Of a stretch of 7,910 nucleotides of DNA, positions 6,483 through 7,910 are shown piece by piece. Position 1 is the first letter of the stretch. Every line of letters begins with the position of its first letter. The notes below the pieces were generated by a model. The model did not search any database and had not been told where the DNA came from. It saw only the letters and a program-made list of their open reading frames with translations. A program made the position numbers and the translations under genes. The DNA lies in NCBI GenBank assembly GCA_945877725.1, contig CAMDXR010000138.1:1-7910 (forward strand), written 5' to 3'. Source of the stretch: Limnohabitans sp. Rim8 (GTDB taxonomy: Bacteria > Pseudomonadota > Gammaproteobacteria > Burkholderiales > Burkholderiaceae_C).

Positions 6483-7721
6483 TCAGGCCATCTTGTAGTG
6501 AACGGGCATGCGCTTGATCGCACCCACAAAATTGCTTTGTGTCCACTGCGGATCACCCGCAAGCTCGATAGACGCCACGCGGCTTTGCACTTCACGCATG
6601 AGTGTGCGAATTTCGGTCAGGGCCAGCAGCCTGCCCAAGCAAAAATGTCCGCCCAGTCCAAAGCCCAAATGCCGGTTAGGGGTTCGGGCAGGGTTGAATT
6701 CGAAGGGGTTTTCAAACACCGTTTCATCGCGGTTGGCAGACAGGTAAAACAAGGCCAGCGAATCACCCGCCTTGATGGCCTGCCCGCCCACATGGCAATC
6801 ACGCGCCGCCGTGCGCATGAAGTGCCTGACGGGCGATACCCAACGCACGATTTCATCGGCCCCTGTTTCCCACAGTGATGGGTTTTGTCGTGTCGCTTGG
6901 TCAGCCGCCGGGTTTTCTATCAAGGCCAGCAACCCGCCAGAAATCGCCGAACTGGTGGTCTCGTGGCCAGCGGTAGAGGTCAGCATCAAATAGGACAGCG
7001 TCTCCAGCATGCCCATGGCTTGGCCCTTGACCAGCCCGTTGGCTATCACGCTGCCCAGGTCATCGGTGGGTTCACGGCGGCGCTTTTCGACGATGGTGCC
7101 TAAGTAGGCAAACAGCTGCTCAAACTCTGCCGTGCCAAAGGCCTGCTGGTCGCGTTGCAATTCCGGATCACTGGCCGCCAGCATGGCTTGTGTGCAGCGC
7201 AAAATAAAGGGCGCGTCTTCTTCGGGTAAACCCAAAATGCCCATGATCACATAGAGCGGAAACCAATTGGCAATGTCCACCGCAAAATCACAATCACTGC
7301 CCAGCTCGGCCATGCGGCTGACACTGCGCTTCGCCATGGCCTGAACACGGCTCTCGAACTGCGCCACACCTTGGCCCAAAAACCAACTTTGCGTTACTTT
7401 GCGGTAATCGCGGTGGTCGGGTTCATCCATGTCAATGATGGTTCTGACCGAGCCATCACGGCCACGCCCAGTAGAAGCCAAATAGTCTTCAATGGCCTTG
7501 GGCACGAGTGTTAACCGAGGCGCGTTCAAGAACAAATCGTTTTGCTTGGAGACCTCGGAAATGTCTTTGTGACCGACCAGCGCCCAAAAGGGCCGGTAGG
7601 CCGGGTGCTCGCACCACGAAACGGGGGCGCTTTGGCGCAAGCGCGCATAGCGCTCGTGCAGTTCCGCCGGGTGGGTGTAAATCTGTGGACTGGCTATGTC
7701 CTCAAGCATGGATTGACTCAT
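6483..7721 (-). CDS. Cytochrome P450, CYP108/P450terp-like
   Basis: This soluble 412-residue P450 has no membrane anchor, typical of bacterial class I enzymes that accept electrons from a ferredoxin to hydroxylate a hydrophobic substrate with O2. Visible signatures are D-M-D-E-P-D-H-x-x-Y-R (97-107, C-helix), I-helix T-A-G-H-E-T-T (250-256), E290-I-V-R293 (ExxR), P-V-R-H-F-M-R-T-A (297-305), S-A-N-R-D-E (328-333), and the heme loop FGLGGHFCLG (354-363) with axial Cys361. The segment around S-W-F, C-D-F-A-x-D and the C-terminal N-F-V-G-x-x-K-x-x-P-V recall P450terp (CYP108); relatives act on terpene alcohols or bind aromatics, but this is from memory and the substrate is unknown. Start 7721 gives a normal bacterial N-terminus; ATGs at 7766 and 7709 are alternatives, and the Shine-Dalgarno is weak. 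It heads a set with the DUF1254/DUF1214 and MFS genes. No redox partner is present. Confidence 0.96.
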   Translation of the reverse strand: MSQSMLEDIASPQIYTHPAELHERYARLRQSAPVSWCEHPAYRPFWALVGHKDISEVSKQNDLFLNAPRLTLVPKAIEDYLASTGRGRDGSVRTIIDMDEPDHRDYRKVTQSWFLGQGVAQFESRVQAMAKRSVSRMAELGSDCDFAVDIANWFPLYVIMGILGLPEEDAPFILRCTQAMLAASDPELQRDQQAFGTAEFEQLFAYLGTIVEKRRREPTDDLGSVIANGLVKGQAMGMLETLSYLMLTSTAGHETTSSAISGGLLALIENPAADQATRQNPSLWETGADEIVRWVSPVRHFMRTAARDCHVGGQAIKAGDSLALFYLSANRDETVFENPFEFNPARTPNRHLGFGLGGHFCLGRLLALTEIRTLMREVQSRVASIELAGDPQWTQSNFVGAIKRMPVHYKMA

Positions 7722-7741
7722 GGGTGTCTCGCTCGCTTTAT

Positions 7742-7771
7742 TTTTTAACCCAACCGGGCAGAACATCTCAA
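7742..7771 (-). promoter_or_regulatory. Candidate promoter for the P450 set
   Basis: On the minus strand TTGAGA (7771-7766, five of six to TTGACA) is followed by 18 bp and TAAAAA (7747-7742, four of six to TATAAT) within an A/T-rich stretch. Initiation would be near 7735, about 14 nt before the P450 ATG at 7721. This would exclude the alternative P450 start at 7766. It sits directly after the hairpin that follows the upstream gene. Confidence 0.33.
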
Positions 7772-7798
7772 CACAAAGCGGCCTGAAACCGCCTTGTG
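7772..7798 (-). terminator. Hairpin after the upstream gene, possible terminator
   Basis: Read on the minus strand, CACAAGGCGG (7798-7789) pairs with CCGCTTTGTG (7781-7772) over ten base pairs including one G-U, with the 7-nt loop TTTCAGG. It begins one base after the TAA of the upstream gene. The pairing is better in this orientation than in plus-strand RNA, where the G-U becomes an A-C mismatch. No uninterrupted U run follows (next bases TTGAGATGTT), so it may be a weak terminator or a 3'-end stabilising stem. Confidence 0.45.
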
Positions 7799-7799
7799 C

Positions 7800-7910
7800 T
7801 TACATGTACAGCATGACCAAATCGTTGATGACCGACGGCCGGTCTTGCCCGACCACATGGACATTGATCTCCATGGTCACCTGCACGCCGCTTTTGACCA
7901 CCTGCACCGA
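7800..7910 (-). CDS. C-terminal fragment, possibly MaoC-like hotdog hydratase
   Basis: Only the last 36 codons and TAA are inside the window; the gene runs off the right edge. The residues include V-Q-V-V-K-S-G-V-Q-V-T-M-E-I-N-V-H-V-V-G and D-R-P-S-V-I-N-D, ending L-V-M-L-Y-M. The alternating hydrophobic pattern reads as two to three beta-strands. The V-K-S-G-x-x-V-x-x-E and G-x-D-x-P pattern resembles the C-terminus of MaoC/FAS1-like acyl-CoA dehydratases of the hotdog fold, but the piece is too short to be sure. If it is a MaoC hydratase, it would suit a nearby pathway for degrading a hydrophobic compound through CoA esters, together with the P450 78 nt downstream. The reading frame is well supported by continuity to the edge and the following hairpin. 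Confidence 0.5.
   Translation of the reverse strand, partial: SVQVVKSGVQVTMEINVHVVGQDRPSVINDLVMLYM

Noticed and set aside
7722..7766. P450 starting at the ATG at 7766
   Set aside because: It would add 15 residues not typical of the family and would overlap the promoter candidate. MSQSMLEDIASPQIY from 7721 is a normal bacterial P450 N-terminus.

Overview
The window looks like chromosomal DNA from a betaproteobacterium of the order Burkholderiales, most likely the family Comamonadaceae. This is judged from recalled protein similarity (GshB, AMP nucleosidase, DUF1254/DUF1214), moderately high GC, and tight gene packing. The genus cannot be fixed from the sequence alone.

Plus-strand half (1-3581). 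The window opens with the last 38 codons of a VapC-type PIN-domain toxin. A tightly spaced run of three genes follows: AMP nucleosidase (amn), a YegS/diacylglycerol-kinase-like lipid kinase, and glutathione synthetase (gshB). The gaps are 10 and 4 nt, so they are probably one transcript. As given, amn carries a single-base deletion in a run of five C residues (744-748) that splits an otherwise well conserved enzyme into two frames.

Convergent spacer (3582-3828). This 247-nt spacer lies between gshB and the left-facing genes and has no credible gene. It holds a compact repeat structure. A 72-nt core (3664-3735) can be drawn as a four-way junction in which every base at the junction is paired. 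Each end of the core is tandemly repeated outward: three extra left-end units of 17-18 bp and one extra right-end unit of 18 bp.

Minus-strand half (3829-7910). Read right to left, this holds the C-terminus of a possible MaoC/hotdog-fold protein, a soluble class I bacterial cytochrome P450 resembling the CYP108 (P450terp) group, an exported DUF1254/DUF1214 protein whose start lies 2 nt after the P450 stop, and an MFS transporter 78 nt further on. A hairpin and a promoter-like sequence separate the MaoC-like gene from the P450. A second promoter-like sequence, with an inverted repeat around its -10, precedes the transporter. The three genes look like a small oxidation/export or uptake module for a hydrophobic compound. 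The substrate is unknown, and no ferredoxin or ferredoxin reductase is present in the window.

The best candidates for something undescribed are the four-way-junction repeat with expanded ends and the P450 - exported DUF1254/DUF1214 - MFS cassette.
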